From Falsiruegeria mediterranea M17 (GTDB lineage: Bacteria > Pseudomonadota > Alphaproteobacteria > Rhodobacterales > Rhodobacteraceae), in assembly GCF_900302455.1 (NCBI RefSeq), contig NZ_ONZG01000003.1, forward strand, positions 372,001 through 436,000: a stretch of 64,000 nucleotides of DNA, written 5' to 3'. Shown piece by piece: positions 26,131 to 35,035 of the stretch. The notes under the pieces are model-generated. The model did not search any database. It was not told the origin of the DNA and saw only the letters and a list, made by a program, of their open reading frames with translations. How positions within the stretch are numbered: position 1 is the stretch's first letter; the number at the start of each line of letters is the position of its first letter. The position numbers and the translations under genes are program-made.

Positions 26131-26435
26131 CCGATCACCTCGCCGATCAGCATGTTTGGCTGAACATTGGTAAAGTTGGGCAAATCCGCCATTACCGGAC
26201 CGGCTGCACCCATGGCCGCACCAAGCGCATCTTTGTCGGCAAAGACGATTGTGGCGACCGCGTGATATCCTGCGGGGACATCCGGACCGCCGGCGAGCCC
26301 TTTTGTGACCAATGTGGATTGGATATGTGGGCCCATGTGCTCTGCGACCAATGACATATGCGTGTTTGCATAATAGTCGTGATCAAAGGTGGACCCGTCT
26401 GCGACAGGATAAATGACTTGCAAGGAAACTGGCAT
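26127..26435 (-). CDS. EthD family reductase/domain protein
   Basis: A 102-aa ferredoxin-like alpha-beta barrel protein. MPVSLQVIYPVADGSTFDHDYYANTHMSLV has the EthD pattern (start strand, then Y-x-x-x-H), and the C-terminus (NFTNVQPNMLIGEVI) matches too. EthD proteins are small dimers linked to degradation of ethers and other compounds; the activity of single-domain members is mostly unknown. The start is the ATG with AGGAG 9 bases upstream; a longer frame to 26501 would run into the LysR gene end. It follows the LysR gene by 62 bases on the same strand. Confidence 0.8.
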   Translation of the reverse strand: MPVSLQVIYPVADGSTFDHDYYANTHMSLVAEHMGPHIQSTLVTKGLAGGPDVPAGYHAVATIVFADKDALGAAMGAAGPVMADLPNFTNVQPNMLIGEVIG

Positions 26436-26497
26436 CCGTTGGGACTCCTGAATGGAATGAAGGCACTTTGCCATTAAGCCCTGATGCTTTGGTTCCG

Positions 26498-27403
26498 TCA
26501 AAGCCTGTTCTTGGGGGACTGAGCCAGTTGATGCACCAGAAAATCGATGAAGGCACGTACCTTGGGCTGCGTGAAGCGGCCAGGGGGATAGACGGCACAG
26601 ACCGGTTGCAACTGTTCTGGCAGCGTCGGCATGACGTCGCGTAACAGGTCAAGCTCGACGGCTTCGCGAAACAGAAACTCGGGCAAGTAAGCGATCCCCA
26701 GACCTGCGACAGCCGCATTGAGCAGGGATTGCCCATCGTTGACACTTAGCCCGCCGGTCGCAGCCACCTGGCGCACGGCGCCTGTTTCGTCCGTCAAGCG
26801 CCAGATGTTGGCGCCAGGCCGGGTCGATGCGCTCAGCAACTGGTGCCCTTCCAGATCGGCGGGTTTTTCAGGAGTTCCATGTGTCTTCAGATACTCGGGG
26901 CTGGCCACAAGGCGCATCGGAAATTCCATCAGCTTGCGGGCACGCAGACTGCTGTCTCTCAGCTCTCCCACGCGGATGGCCAGGTCGAACCCTTCAGCGA
27001 TCAGGTCCATGGTCTGGTCGCTCAGTTCAAGGTTCACGGTGATGTCGGGATATTCGGTGAGAAAATCGCTAAGAAGGGGCGACAACTCGTGAATGCCGAA
27101 ATCGCTGGCGGCCGAAACCTGCAACAAACCCGAAGGCTGCGCATGCAATGCGGCGACCAAGGCGTCGGCCTCGCCAGCGTCATTCAGGATGCGGCTGGCC
27201 CGATCGTAATAGGCCAGCCCAATCTCGGTCGGGTTGACGCGCCGTGTCGTGCGGCTCAGCAGGCGGGCGCCCAAACGGGATTCCAGGGCCGAGATGTGTT
27301 TCGACACCGCGGACTTGGAGATCCCCATCTTGCGCGCAGCATCGGTAAAGCCACCTTCTTCGACGACGGTGGCAAAAGCTTCCATTTCAGTCAGGCGGCT
27401 CAT
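26498..27403 (-). CDS. LysR family transcriptional regulator
   Basis: A 301-aa LysR regulator. The N-terminal winged helix-turn-helix is MSRLTEMEAFATVVEEGGFTDAARKMGISKSAVSKHISALE followed by RLGARLLSRTTRRVNPTEIG. The co-inducer domain occupies residues 90-300 (FDLAIRVGELRDSSL; AAVAGLGIAYLPEFL). It belongs to the CrgA/DsdC-like branch with the SRTTRRV motif. It is followed by the EthD gene on the same strand and is divergent from the AraC-type gene across 282 bases, so either may be a target. Confidence 0.93.
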   Translation of the reverse strand: MSRLTEMEAFATVVEEGGFTDAARKMGISKSAVSKHISALESRLGARLLSRTTRRVNPTEIGLAYYDRASRILNDAGEADALVAALHAQPSGLLQVSAASDFGIHELSPLLSDFLTEYPDITVNLELSDQTMDLIAEGFDLAIRVGELRDSSLRARKLMEFPMRLVASPEYLKTHGTPEKPADLEGHQLLSASTRPGANIWRLTDETGAVRQVAATGGLSVNDGQSLLNAAVAGLGIAYLPEFLFREAVELDLLRDVMPTLPEQLQPVCAVYPPGRFTQPKVRAFIDFLVHQLAQSPKNRL

Positions 27404-27685
27404 TCAGACCCTCCAAAAATCCCGATCTTGCAGGCGACCCCCAAGCACCCCTATCGAGGTACTGGGTGTCGGCCTGCGTTCTAATGTCATGGGAGATTTG
27501 AGCATTGGGGACGAGCTATGCTTAGGGATATTGGACAAATCATTCGGCGAGCCGGTCATTTTGCTGGGGATTTCTGGCCAGCAAGTGCTATGTTCCAAAA
27601 AACTCGGTTGAAACAACAAGGGTATAGGCAGAATTGTTGCAGACAGTTTGGCGGGAATTCATGCGGGCAAGGGGGGACGCCTGAC

Positions 27686-28696
27686 ATGGTACAGCCAACC
27701 CCCATGCACGGTGCCGTGTTCGTTCAGACATTGGCCAAGGATCTGTTGGCCCAAGGGTTCAGCGAGCACAAAGTGTTCAATGCGACCGGTATTTCTCCCG
27801 AGCTGCTGAATCAGGAGAAGCCGTTCCTGCCATTCGATCAGATCGCCACATTTTTTGAACACGCCAGCGAGCTGACGGGCGATGATGTCTTGGGGTTCGC
27901 GCGCGGCGCCAAACGAGAGATGCGCCGAACGGGGATGATTTGCTATGTGGGCATGTCCTCGCCCACGGTAAGAGACTTCATTCGCAACGTGACCCGCTAT
28001 CGTCGGGTGTTTAGTGATGCGGTCGAAATCGACATCGATCGGCTGGACAGCGACGGCGTGTTGCGGTGGTATTTTGCCGTGCCCACCCATGTGCGGCGGC
28101 GCCATTATGTCGAGTTTGGTGCATCGGGGCTGCTGTTTGCCATGCGGCAGGCAACCAACCGTGACTTTCGTCCCCAGCTAGTGACCTTTCATCACGCCCG
28201 CAATTCCAACGTCGACGTGTTTGAGCGGTTTTTCGGCTGTCCGGTCAAATTCGGACAGACGGCTAACGCATATCACTTCAAACCAGAAGACCTGGATCTG
28301 CCCCTGATGACGGCGGACAATGAACTCTACAAGGTATTGGTCGATCTGTGTGATCGCGTTCTGCAAGACAAATCAAGGAACCTGCCGCCTATTGTGGTCG
28401 AGGTCGAGCGCGCAATTGCCGACCGGTTGTCATCCGGTGAGGTCGGACAAGAGACGGTGGCGCGTACTTTGGGCATGAGTGCGCGCACGTTGTCGCGACG
28501 TTTGGCGGATCAAAACACGACGTTTTTCAAGACGCTCGAAGATCTTCGCACGGCGCTGGCGATCAATTATCTCAAGGACAGCGATCTGTCCTTGGCAGAG
28601 ATTTCATACCTTCTTGGATATTCTGGTTTGAGCAGCTTCAATGATGCGTTCAAGCGCTGGACTGGGAACACCCCGGGGCAATACCGGGTGGCCTAG
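27686..28696 (+). CDS. AraC family regulator with arabinose-binding-like N-terminal domain
   Basis: A 336-aa regulator. Residues 20-210 form the Arabinose_bd-type sensor domain (QIATFFEHASELTGDDVLG...). Residues 230-336 are the double helix-turn-helix: TVARTLGMSARTLSRRLADQNTTF, then LSLAEISYLLGYSGLSSFNDAFKRWTGNTPGQYR. This OruR/VirF-like group usually senses small metabolites such as amines. ATG 27686 is preferred because AAGGGGGGAC lies about 7 bases upstream; the frame extends left but without a ribosome site. The target is not evident; the downstream surface-polymer genes are 500 bases away. Confidence 0.88.
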   Translation: MVQPTPMHGAVFVQTLAKDLLAQGFSEHKVFNATGISPELLNQEKPFLPFDQIATFFEHASELTGDDVLGFARGAKREMRRTGMICYVGMSSPTVRDFIRNVTRYRRVFSDAVEIDIDRLDSDGVLRWYFAVPTHVRRRHYVEFGASGLLFAMRQATNRDFRPQLVTFHHARNSNVDVFERFFGCPVKFGQTANAYHFKPEDLDLPLMTADNELYKVLVDLCDRVLQDKSRNLPPIVVEVERAIADRLSSGEVGQETVARTLGMSARTLSRRLADQNTTFFKTLEDLRTALAINYLKDSDLSLAEISYLLGYSGLSSFNDAFKRWTGNTPGQYRVA

Positions 28697-29194
28697 TCGG
28701 TCTGGTGAGATGGGCGTGATGCTATTGAGCGTCAGTCGATTGTGACGTTGAGGCGCGAAATTGGGCTTACGCCATGTTTGCGCCGCATTTCAGCGTTTTC
28801 CCCTTTAACGCTGATTGGCGACAGGGCAATTTGATTCTGCATCCGGCACTATCTTCGATTTGTGAACAATGGGTCTGGTTTTTGGGGGACTGGTTCTTGG
28901 AAAAGTCGAGAAATCACGCTTTTTCGCTGTGTTACGAGCGGAAACAATCTGTTTACGCGGATTTTCTGAAAATTGGATGGGCCGGTGGTACCTTCAATCG
29001 TGGCAGAACAATGGCATAACTTGGCCGTGTTCTGGTCGACCAAACAGTCGCGATGGGTGCGGACGCGACATATATGAAACAAGAACCCGCTCGGAGCAGC
29101 CACTGCGTTTCGAGCCAGAGTGAGAGTAAAGGTGCAGCGTCCCTCGTTGGTGGTGTAGCCAGCGAAATTTTTAGACGCACACATGGGGGAAACG
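28697..29194 (+). promoter_or_regulatory. Long leader ahead of the polysaccharide operon
   Basis: About 498 bases without a credible gene, directly upstream of the ExoY-like gene. It is visibly less GC-rich than its surroundings. It includes an inverted repeat, CAGCGTT (28791-28797) and AACGCTG (28807-28813), with a 9-base loop rich in C and T. Its length and position suggest a regulated promoter or leader RNA for the polysaccharide genes. No known riboswitch was recognised. Confidence 0.45.
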
Positions 29195-29953
29195 ATGAAG
29201 GATTATGTCCAGGAAGCGGCCTTGGAAGCATCCGGTCGAGTAATAGCGATACCCAATGACGGCGTCGGTTCTGTTGCGGCCATGGGGGTTGTGCCTGCAA
29301 ACATCAATGCTGGCGTCGAGGCATCGGCCAAAGGGTTGGGTCAGTCGACCTATGCCCTATTCGGCAAACGTGTTCTTGACGTTAGCCTGATTGTGCTGAC
29401 GGCGCCCATTTGGATGCTGGTGATTGGGATTTGTGCCATCGCCTTGATGCTCGAGGGGGGCAACCCGTTCTACCGTCAGACCCGCCTGGGGCGCGGAGGT
29501 CGCTCGTTCAAAATGCTGAAGCTGCGCACCATGGTCATGGACGCGGACGTGCAGTTCGACCATCTGATGAAAACGGACCCCGCCCTGCGGCATGAGTGGG
29601 AGACGACGCAGAAACTGAAAAACGATCCGCGGATCACGCGTGTGGGGAATATCCTGCGCAAGACCTCGTTGGATGAACTGCCACAGCTGTGGAACGTTCT
29701 GATCGGAGACATGAGCCTGGTTGGCCCACGCCCGATGATGCCGGATCAGCTGCCGCTCTATGGTCCCAGTGGCCCTTATTTGTCGCTGCGCCCGGGCATC
29801 ACGGGATTGTGGCAGGTGTCGGCGCGCAACGAAGAAGTGTTCAGCTTCCGCTCGCGTGTAGATGCGACTTATGCCCGATCGGTGAGCTTCAGGCAGGACG
29901 TTGTTCTGCTGTTCAAGACCCTCGGCGTCGTGGCGCGGCGCACCGGGTACTGA
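29195..29953 (+). CDS. ExoY-like undecaprenyl-phosphate sugar-1-phosphate transferase
   Basis: Priming enzyme of polysaccharide repeat assembly: it moves a sugar-1-phosphate from a nucleotide sugar to undecaprenyl phosphate at the inner membrane. The 252 aa hold one hydrophobic anchor (VLDVSLIVLTAPIWMLVIGI) and the catalytic domain with FKMLKLRTMVMDAD, KTSLDELPQLWNVLIGDMSL followed by VGPRP, and RPGITGLWQVSARN. It lacks the extra N-terminal helices of WbaP-type proteins. ATG 29195 is chosen as GGGGGAA lies 5 bases before it; an ATG at 29183 has no site. It leads the cluster. Confidence 0.92.
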   Translation: MKDYVQEAALEASGRVIAIPNDGVGSVAAMGVVPANINAGVEASAKGLGQSTYALFGKRVLDVSLIVLTAPIWMLVIGICAIALMLEGGNPFYRQTRLGRGGRSFKMLKLRTMVMDADVQFDHLMKTDPALRHEWETTQKLKNDPRITRVGNILRKTSLDELPQLWNVLIGDMSLVGPRPMMPDQLPLYGPSGPYLSLRPGITGLWQVSARNEEVFSFRSRVDATYARSVSFRQDVVLLFKTLGVVARRTGY

Positions 29954-30010
29954 CTACAGAGGCAACATGGTTGTGATCGTTCAGGAAAAAAGTGGTCTGG
30001 GAGCCGCGAC

Positions 30011-30913
30011 ATGAGTTATTATGATACCAAGATGATGTCGGATTTTGATAATGTTCGCAGCCCGTCCCTGGTCGAGAATACGCCCGGGGAACCCGAGGAG
30101 TCGTATCGGCCCTTCCGCCGCAAGGCCGCTCTGCGGGATGAGCCGATTGAGCCCCACGTCCTGTCCGAAGACGTGCGTGTGGAAACTTTGCCAGCCGTAC
30201 TGCCGGACACTTGGGATCAGTTGCAGCCCGTTTCCATCAGTGCCCGTGATCGCTTTCAATCACGGGCACCCTTGGTCAATTTCTTTCGAGACACCCCGAC
30301 AGCGCGAGCATTCGATATTCTTCGCACTCGACTGTTGCAGACCCTCAAACACGAGGGGTGGCGCCAAGTTGCGATCGTTGCGCCCACGTCTGGATGTGGG
30401 GCGACGTTTACGGCAACCAACCTGGCGTTGAGTTTGGCGCGGGTTCCGGACAGCCGCACGGTCCTGATGGATATGAACCTGCGTAGCCCCGGCGTGCAAT
30501 CCGCGTTGGATATCGCCGCTGCGGGTCGGCAAAAAGACTTTCTGAACGGACAACTGGCATTGCAGGACCATTTTGTGCGGTGCAGCGATACGCTTGCTGT
30601 TGGGCTGACGGATGCTGCCAGTCCCGATGCGGCAGAGCTGTTGCAGTCGCAAACTTGCGCTGAAGCGCTGGACGCAATGATCGAAGACCTGCAGCCGGAT
30701 GTTGTTCTCTATGATCTGCCACCGGTTCTGGCACATGATGATCTGGCGGCCTTCATGGGACAGATCGACGGTGTGTTGATGGTCTCGGATGGGGAGCAGA
30801 CCACATCGGATCAGATCAAGGCCTGTGAAAAGATCATCGGTGGCCATGTACCGTTGCTCGGCGTGATTTTGAACCGCGGTCGTGGATCGCGTCTTGAAGC
30901 TTACGCCTCCTGA
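30011..30913 (+). CDS. CpsD/CapB-like polysaccharide-export ATPase-fold protein with altered Walker A
   Basis: A 300-aa protein of the bacterial tyrosine-kinase (BY-kinase) P-loop fold. A 100-residue charged N-terminal part precedes FFRDTPTARAFDILRTRLLQ, then the Walker region. Walker A reads APTSGCGATFT: the invariant Lys of G-x-G-K-(S/T) is Ala (codon GCG). The Walker A' equivalent is VLMDMNLRSPG and Walker B VVLYDLPPV. There is no tyrosine cluster at the C-terminus, only one Tyr (EAYAS). It therefore may not hydrolyse ATP or phosphorylate itself, and could be a regulatory partner of the Wzz-like protein next door. GGGAG precedes the ATG. Confidence 0.8.
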   Translation: MSYYDTKMMSDFDNVRSPSLVENTPGEPEESYRPFRRKAALRDEPIEPHVLSEDVRVETLPAVLPDTWDQLQPVSISARDRFQSRAPLVNFFRDTPTARAFDILRTRLLQTLKHEGWRQVAIVAPTSGCGATFTATNLALSLARVPDSRTVLMDMNLRSPGVQSALDIAAAGRQKDFLNGQLALQDHFVRCSDTLAVGLTDAASPDAAELLQSQTCAEALDAMIEDLQPDVVLYDLPPVLAHDDLAAFMGQIDGVLMVSDGEQTTSDQIKACEKIIGGHVPLLGVILNRGRGSRLEAYAS

Positions 30914-31037
30914 CACCAGCTAGGACTTGCTGACGCCATAGTTTCGCCTGTTTGCTGTGGTTAAAAAACTGTGTCGACCCAAAACGAGGTTGGCAGAGCA
31001 GCAAGAAACAAAGCTATTTGCAGGTTGGATAAGGCAC

Positions 31038-32318
31038 ATGGGGCCGATCTTTTCGCTAGATGAACTGATGGATATGTTCCGTCGCAGGGCATGGATGATC
31101 GTGGCCATCATTGCGCTTGGCTGCGTTGCATCGGTGATGTTGGCGCTCAGCCAAACTCACGAGTATGAATCCGCCGAAGTCATTCAAATCGCCCAACCCG
31201 TGATTGCCGATGACCTGGCCCGAACTACGGTCGAGGGGTCCTCGGCCAGACGATTGCAGTTGATCCAGCAGCGTCTGATGACACGGGGTACGGTACTTGA
31301 AATCATTGACAAATTTGGTTTGTATCAGAACCTTCCCGATCTGAAAGACAGTGCGCGCATCGATCGATTGCGCCGCTCGGTTCGGATCGAAGGTATTGCG
31401 GCGGCGCGCGAAGGGTTTTCTGACGACGGCACAATCTCTGTCCTGACAATCACGGCCCGGATGGAAACGCCTGAACTGGCGCAGGCCGTCGCACATGAGT
31501 TTGGTCAACGTACCATCGAACTGAGCAAACAGAATCGAATTGAACAGGCCAGCAAGACCTTGGCGTTCTTTGATGCGCAGGAACAAGCAATCGCTGACGA
31601 GATCACGGCGCTGGACAACGAAATCACCGAATATCGCAACACGCATGACCTGTCGCTGCCCGGCAGCTTGGAATTCCGCCGCGAAGAAGTGTCGACCATC
31701 AACGACGGTCTTCTGGACATTGCGCGAGACCGGATCGAGGTTGAACGTGCGATGGAGCTTGCGGAAAAGAGCCAAAGACCCGCCACTGCAGAACGGTTGC
31801 GAGGGGACTATCTGGAACAGCTCGCCACGCTCGAAGCACAGCGTCAGCTGTTGATGGACCGCAAGCAAGAGCTTGAGGCATTGATTGAAACCTCTCCCGA
31901 GGTTCAGCGCCAGATTGGTGTCTATGAACGCCAACTTGAACAGTTGCGCGACGAGCTGTCGAACATCGCGGCCCGCCGCACAGACGCTGAATTGGGTTTC
32001 CGCCTCGAAGATCAGCGCCAAGCCGAGCGTTTGACCGTCATCGAAGAGGCCGCGCTGCCCGATTATCCGGTGACGGAAAGCCGGACAAGAAAGGCCATAC
32101 TGGGCGGCGCCGCAAGCGTCTTTTTCGCCTTCGCCTTCGCCTATCTGCTTGAGATGCGCAATCCGGTCATGCGCTCGGCTGCTCAGATGGAGCGAGAGCT
32201 GGGGCTGGCACCGGTGGTGACCGTGCCGTATCTGGACACGCGCGAGCCACGCCGATCCATTTGGGCGCGTATAACGTCGCTCTTTTCCAGCAAAAGACCC
32301 GGCGGTGGGGCCGCCTAG
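31038..32318 (+). CDS. Wzz-type polysaccharide chain-length determinant protein
   Basis: A 426-aa inner-membrane protein that sets polymer length and links to the CpsD-like partner. It has an N-terminal helix (AWMIVAIIALGCVASVMLALS), a long periplasmic coiled-coil region (residues about 160-330, rich in Glu/Gln/Arg/Leu) and a second helix near the end (AILGGAASVFFAFAFAYLLEM) after the Pro-rich PDYPVTESRTRKA motif. ATG 31038 is chosen; a longer frame from 30957 has no ribosome site. The kinase-like gene precedes it, the reverse of the common order. Its stop is 3 bases from the opposing flippase stop. Confidence 0.87.
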   Translation: MGPIFSLDELMDMFRRRAWMIVAIIALGCVASVMLALSQTHEYESAEVIQIAQPVIADDLARTTVEGSSARRLQLIQQRLMTRGTVLEIIDKFGLYQNLPDLKDSARIDRLRRSVRIEGIAAAREGFSDDGTISVLTITARMETPELAQAVAHEFGQRTIELSKQNRIEQASKTLAFFDAQEQAIADEITALDNEITEYRNTHDLSLPGSLEFRREEVSTINDGLLDIARDRIEVERAMELAEKSQRPATAERLRGDYLEQLATLEAQRQLLMDRKQELEALIETSPEVQRQIGVYERQLEQLRDELSNIAARRTDAELGFRLEDQRQAERLTVIEEAALPDYPVTESRTRKAILGGAASVFFAFAFAYLLEMRNPVMRSAAQMERELGLAPVVTVPYLDTREPRRSIWARITSLFSSKRPGGGAA

Positions 32319-32321
32319 ACC

Positions 32322-33680
32322 CTACATCTGGGACAAGTTGTTGATCTGGTCCCAGTGATACCACAACAGCAGAGCAACGCCCGCGCTTGAAATGGCAATG
32401 GCTATGGCATCGTGGAGCGGGTCCCAGACGCGGTGCTTTACGCTCAACCAGACAAGGGCGGGGTAGGTGAAGATCATCGACAATCCCAGCCCGGCCATCG
32501 CGCCCAGCAGACCAAAGTTCAGAACACCAAAGATGATGCAAAGGGTCTGCGACGTGGCCTTGACCAAGCTCAGCACAAAGAATGACCGGCTGTCTCCGGC
32601 GGATAGGGCGGCGGCGTCATAGGTCATGATGATTGCTTGCGGGATCAGCGCACAAGCGATCAGGGTCACGATGGGGCCGGACAGGTGATAGCGATCATCA
32701 TAAAGGACATCGACCAGCCACGGGCCCGCAGCGGCCATGACCAGCAGCAGTCCAACAATCCCGCAAGTCATGGCGGCCCGCAGCAGCCTCTGCTTGCGCA
32801 GCATCGCCGGGTCCTCTTGTGCGGGGCGGTCACGATACACGGGGATCATGATCTTTGGCGAAACCGCGTGGCCCAGCATCGATGGGAAGCTGCCCAGAAA
32901 GAAGCCGATGTTGTAGAGCCCCAAGACCTCAAGCGTCAGGAAGCGGCCCAGGATCGCCCGGTCGCCTTGGCTGATCAGAAAGGCCAGGCCGGTGCTCAGG
33001 AAAATCCACTTGCCAAAATGCACGATTTCATAAGCGGCGGGTTTTTCCCAGCGGAACGTGTTGCGCGGGCCGGGCAAGCCGTAGTGCGTGAGCACCAGCT
33101 TGGCGACGGCCTGCACCACACCGCCCAGAACCAGGGCTAGAACCGAACCGGTGGCCATGGCAAACCAGATCATGAACCCTATTCCGATGACTTGGCTTGC
33201 CAGATCCAACAGCGTCAGCCGCCCCACCAGCAGATGCCGATTGGCGGTTTCGATCCGCGTCGGGTTGAATCCCGAAACTAGCAGCGCAACGGCTGCAATC
33301 GGCAAGTAGAGTTTCAAGTCCGGCTCACCATAGAACGCGGCCACAGGTCCGGCCAGGGCCCAGGCCAAACCAAACAGAAACACGCCCCGGATCACTTGAA
33401 TGGTCCAGGCCGTGTCCAGAAAATCGGGGTCATCCCCGCGTTTGTTCTGTGCGATGGACGGACCGATCCCAACGTCCGAGAACAGGTTCAAGCCCACAGT
33501 CACAACGCTGACCAGCGCCATCAGGCCAAAGGCTTCGGGAAATAGGATACGGGTCAGGATCAGGTTAGCCGCCAGCCGCAATGCCTGACTGCCGCCATAA
33601 CCGATGATCAACCACGAGGCGCTGCGCAGCACACGCGCCATCAGGCCGGACCCGGCAAAGGCTGATACCATCCTGTTCAT
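32322..33680 (-). CDS. Wzx-like lipid-linked oligosaccharide flippase
   Basis: A 452-aa polytopic membrane protein of the MOP/MATE exporter superfamily, with about 12-14 hydrophobic segments. Start: SASWLIIGYGGSQALRLAANLILTRIL, then PEAFGLMALVSVVTVGLNLFSDVGIG, the standard opening of polysaccharide flippases, followed by SIAQNKRGDDPDF. It should move lipid-linked repeat units to the periplasm. ATG 33680 has AGGA 8 bases upstream; the longer frame to 33749 lies in the divergent promoter region. It is divergent from the glycosyltransferase to the right. Confidence 0.88.
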   Translation of the reverse strand: MNRMVSAFAGSGLMARVLRSASWLIIGYGGSQALRLAANLILTRILFPEAFGLMALVSVVTVGLNLFSDVGIGPSIAQNKRGDDPDFLDTAWTIQVIRGVFLFGLAWALAGPVAAFYGEPDLKLYLPIAAVALLVSGFNPTRIETANRHLLVGRLTLLDLASQVIGIGFMIWFAMATGSVLALVLGGVVQAVAKLVLTHYGLPGPRNTFRWEKPAAYEIVHFGKWIFLSTGLAFLISQGDRAILGRFLTLEVLGLYNIGFFLGSFPSMLGHAVSPKIMIPVYRDRPAQEDPAMLRKQRLLRAAMTCGIVGLLLVMAAAGPWLVDVLYDDRYHLSGPIVTLIACALIPQAIIMTYDAAALSAGDSRSFFVLSLVKATSQTLCIIFGVLNFGLLGAMAGLGLSMIFTYPALVWLSVKHRVWDPLHDAIAIAISSAGVALLLWYHWDQINNLSQM

Positions 33681-33829
33681 CTTGTCCTGCAGCCCCCATG
33701 TCCCTGCAATTGGGGGGATAGTGCCTGTAGGTATTGGGGTACACAACAAAAACCGATTGTTTGACCCTGCTTTTCAGATTGCAGACAACAGGTTACGACT
33801 TGGATGACCCATATCTTCGGTGCCTCCTC

Positions 33830-35035
33830 GTGAAAATCGCCTATGTCCTGAACACCTATCCGCAACCCTCGCACAGCTTTATCCGGCGCGAGGTCCAGGC
33901 GTTGGAGCGGCAGGGTTTCGACATCACCCGCCTGGCCATGCGCCGCAGCGATTCCACCTTGGTCGATGCCCGAGATCAGGCCGAGGCAGAGAAAACCGGC
34001 TATGTTCTTGATCGCGGCGCGCTTGGCCTGCTTGGCGATGCGTTTAAGCAAACGCTTGGCGCCCCGATCAAGACGGCCAAGGGGCTGGCCATGGCTTGGC
34101 GTTTGGGCCGTGCCTCGCAAATCGGCATATTGCGGCACTTGATCTATCTGGCCGAGGCCGCGCATGTCGCGCAGCGGTGCCGGGCGGATGGTGTCGCACA
34201 TGTTCATGCCCATTTCGGAACCAATGCCGCAGCGGTGGCGATGCTGTCCCATGTGCTGGGTGGGCCGAGCTATTCCTTCACGGTTCATGGACCAGAAGAA
34301 TTTGATGCTCCGCACAGCCTGTCTTTGGGTGACAAACTGGATCATGCGGCATTTGCGGTCGGTGTTAGTTCGTTTGGTCGCAGTCAACTCTGCCGGTGGG
34401 CAAACTTTTCCACCTGGGACCGGCTGCATGTGGTCCATTGCGGGATCGAATCCGCGGCTTATGAAGCTTTTGCGCCTGTGCCGGACGGCCCGTTGCGATT
34501 GGTCGCCATTGGGCGATTTGTGGAACAAAAGGGACAGATGGTTTTGGTGCGTGCGCTGCGCCGACTGAAAGACACCCACCCGGACATGCAGCTGGCATTG
34601 CTTGGTGACGGCGAGATGCGCAACGATCTGGAACAGGCCGTGGCCCAGGCGGGACTTGTCGACATGGTGCGCTTCACCGGCTGGCTGGATCAGGACGGTG
34701 TGCGGGCCGAGATCGACGCGGCCCATGCGCTGGTGATGCCCAGCTTTGCCGAAGGCCTGCCCATGGTGATCATGGAGGCGATGGCCAACGCGCGCCCGGT
34801 GATTGCGACCTATATTGCTGGCACGCCCGAGTTGGTGCTTGATGGACAAACCGGATGGATTGTCCCCGCTGGCGATAACCAAGCGTTGGCCAATGCGATC
34901 GAAATGCTTGCAGAGACACCCACCGAAGATCTGAACCGCATGGGTGAAACCGCGCGTGCTCGGGTTCTACAACGTCACGACATCGACGATCAGGCCCGTA
35001 AGCTGGGCGATCTGTTTCGCGCGGCAGCGCGATGA
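33830..35035 (+). CDS. GT4-type glycosyltransferase (WcaL-like)
   Basis: A 401-aa retaining glycosyltransferase of the GT-B fold. The N-terminus KIAYVLNTYPQPSHSFIRRE is typical of colanic-acid WcaL-like enzymes. The nucleotide-sugar site is in the C-terminal half: IGRFVEQKGQMVLVRAL and the E-x7-E segment AEGLPMVIMEAMANARPVI. The start is a GTG; the ribosome site is weak and the frame extends 32 codons left, so the N-terminus is uncertain by a few residues. It should add one sugar to the lipid-linked repeat. It ends 1 base before the opposing GT2 stop. Confidence 0.87.
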   Translation: MKIAYVLNTYPQPSHSFIRREVQALERQGFDITRLAMRRSDSTLVDARDQAEAEKTGYVLDRGALGLLGDAFKQTLGAPIKTAKGLAMAWRLGRASQIGILRHLIYLAEAAHVAQRCRADGVAHVHAHFGTNAAAVAMLSHVLGGPSYSFTVHGPEEFDAPHSLSLGDKLDHAAFAVGVSSFGRSQLCRWANFSTWDRLHVVHCGIESAAYEAFAPVPDGPLRLVAIGRFVEQKGQMVLVRALRRLKDTHPDMQLALLGDGEMRNDLEQAVAQAGLVDMVRFTGWLDQDGVRAEIDAAHALVMPSFAEGLPMVIMEAMANARPVIATYIAGTPELVLDGQTGWIVPAGDNQALANAIEMLAETPTEDLNRMGETARARVLQRHDIDDQARKLGDLFRAAAR

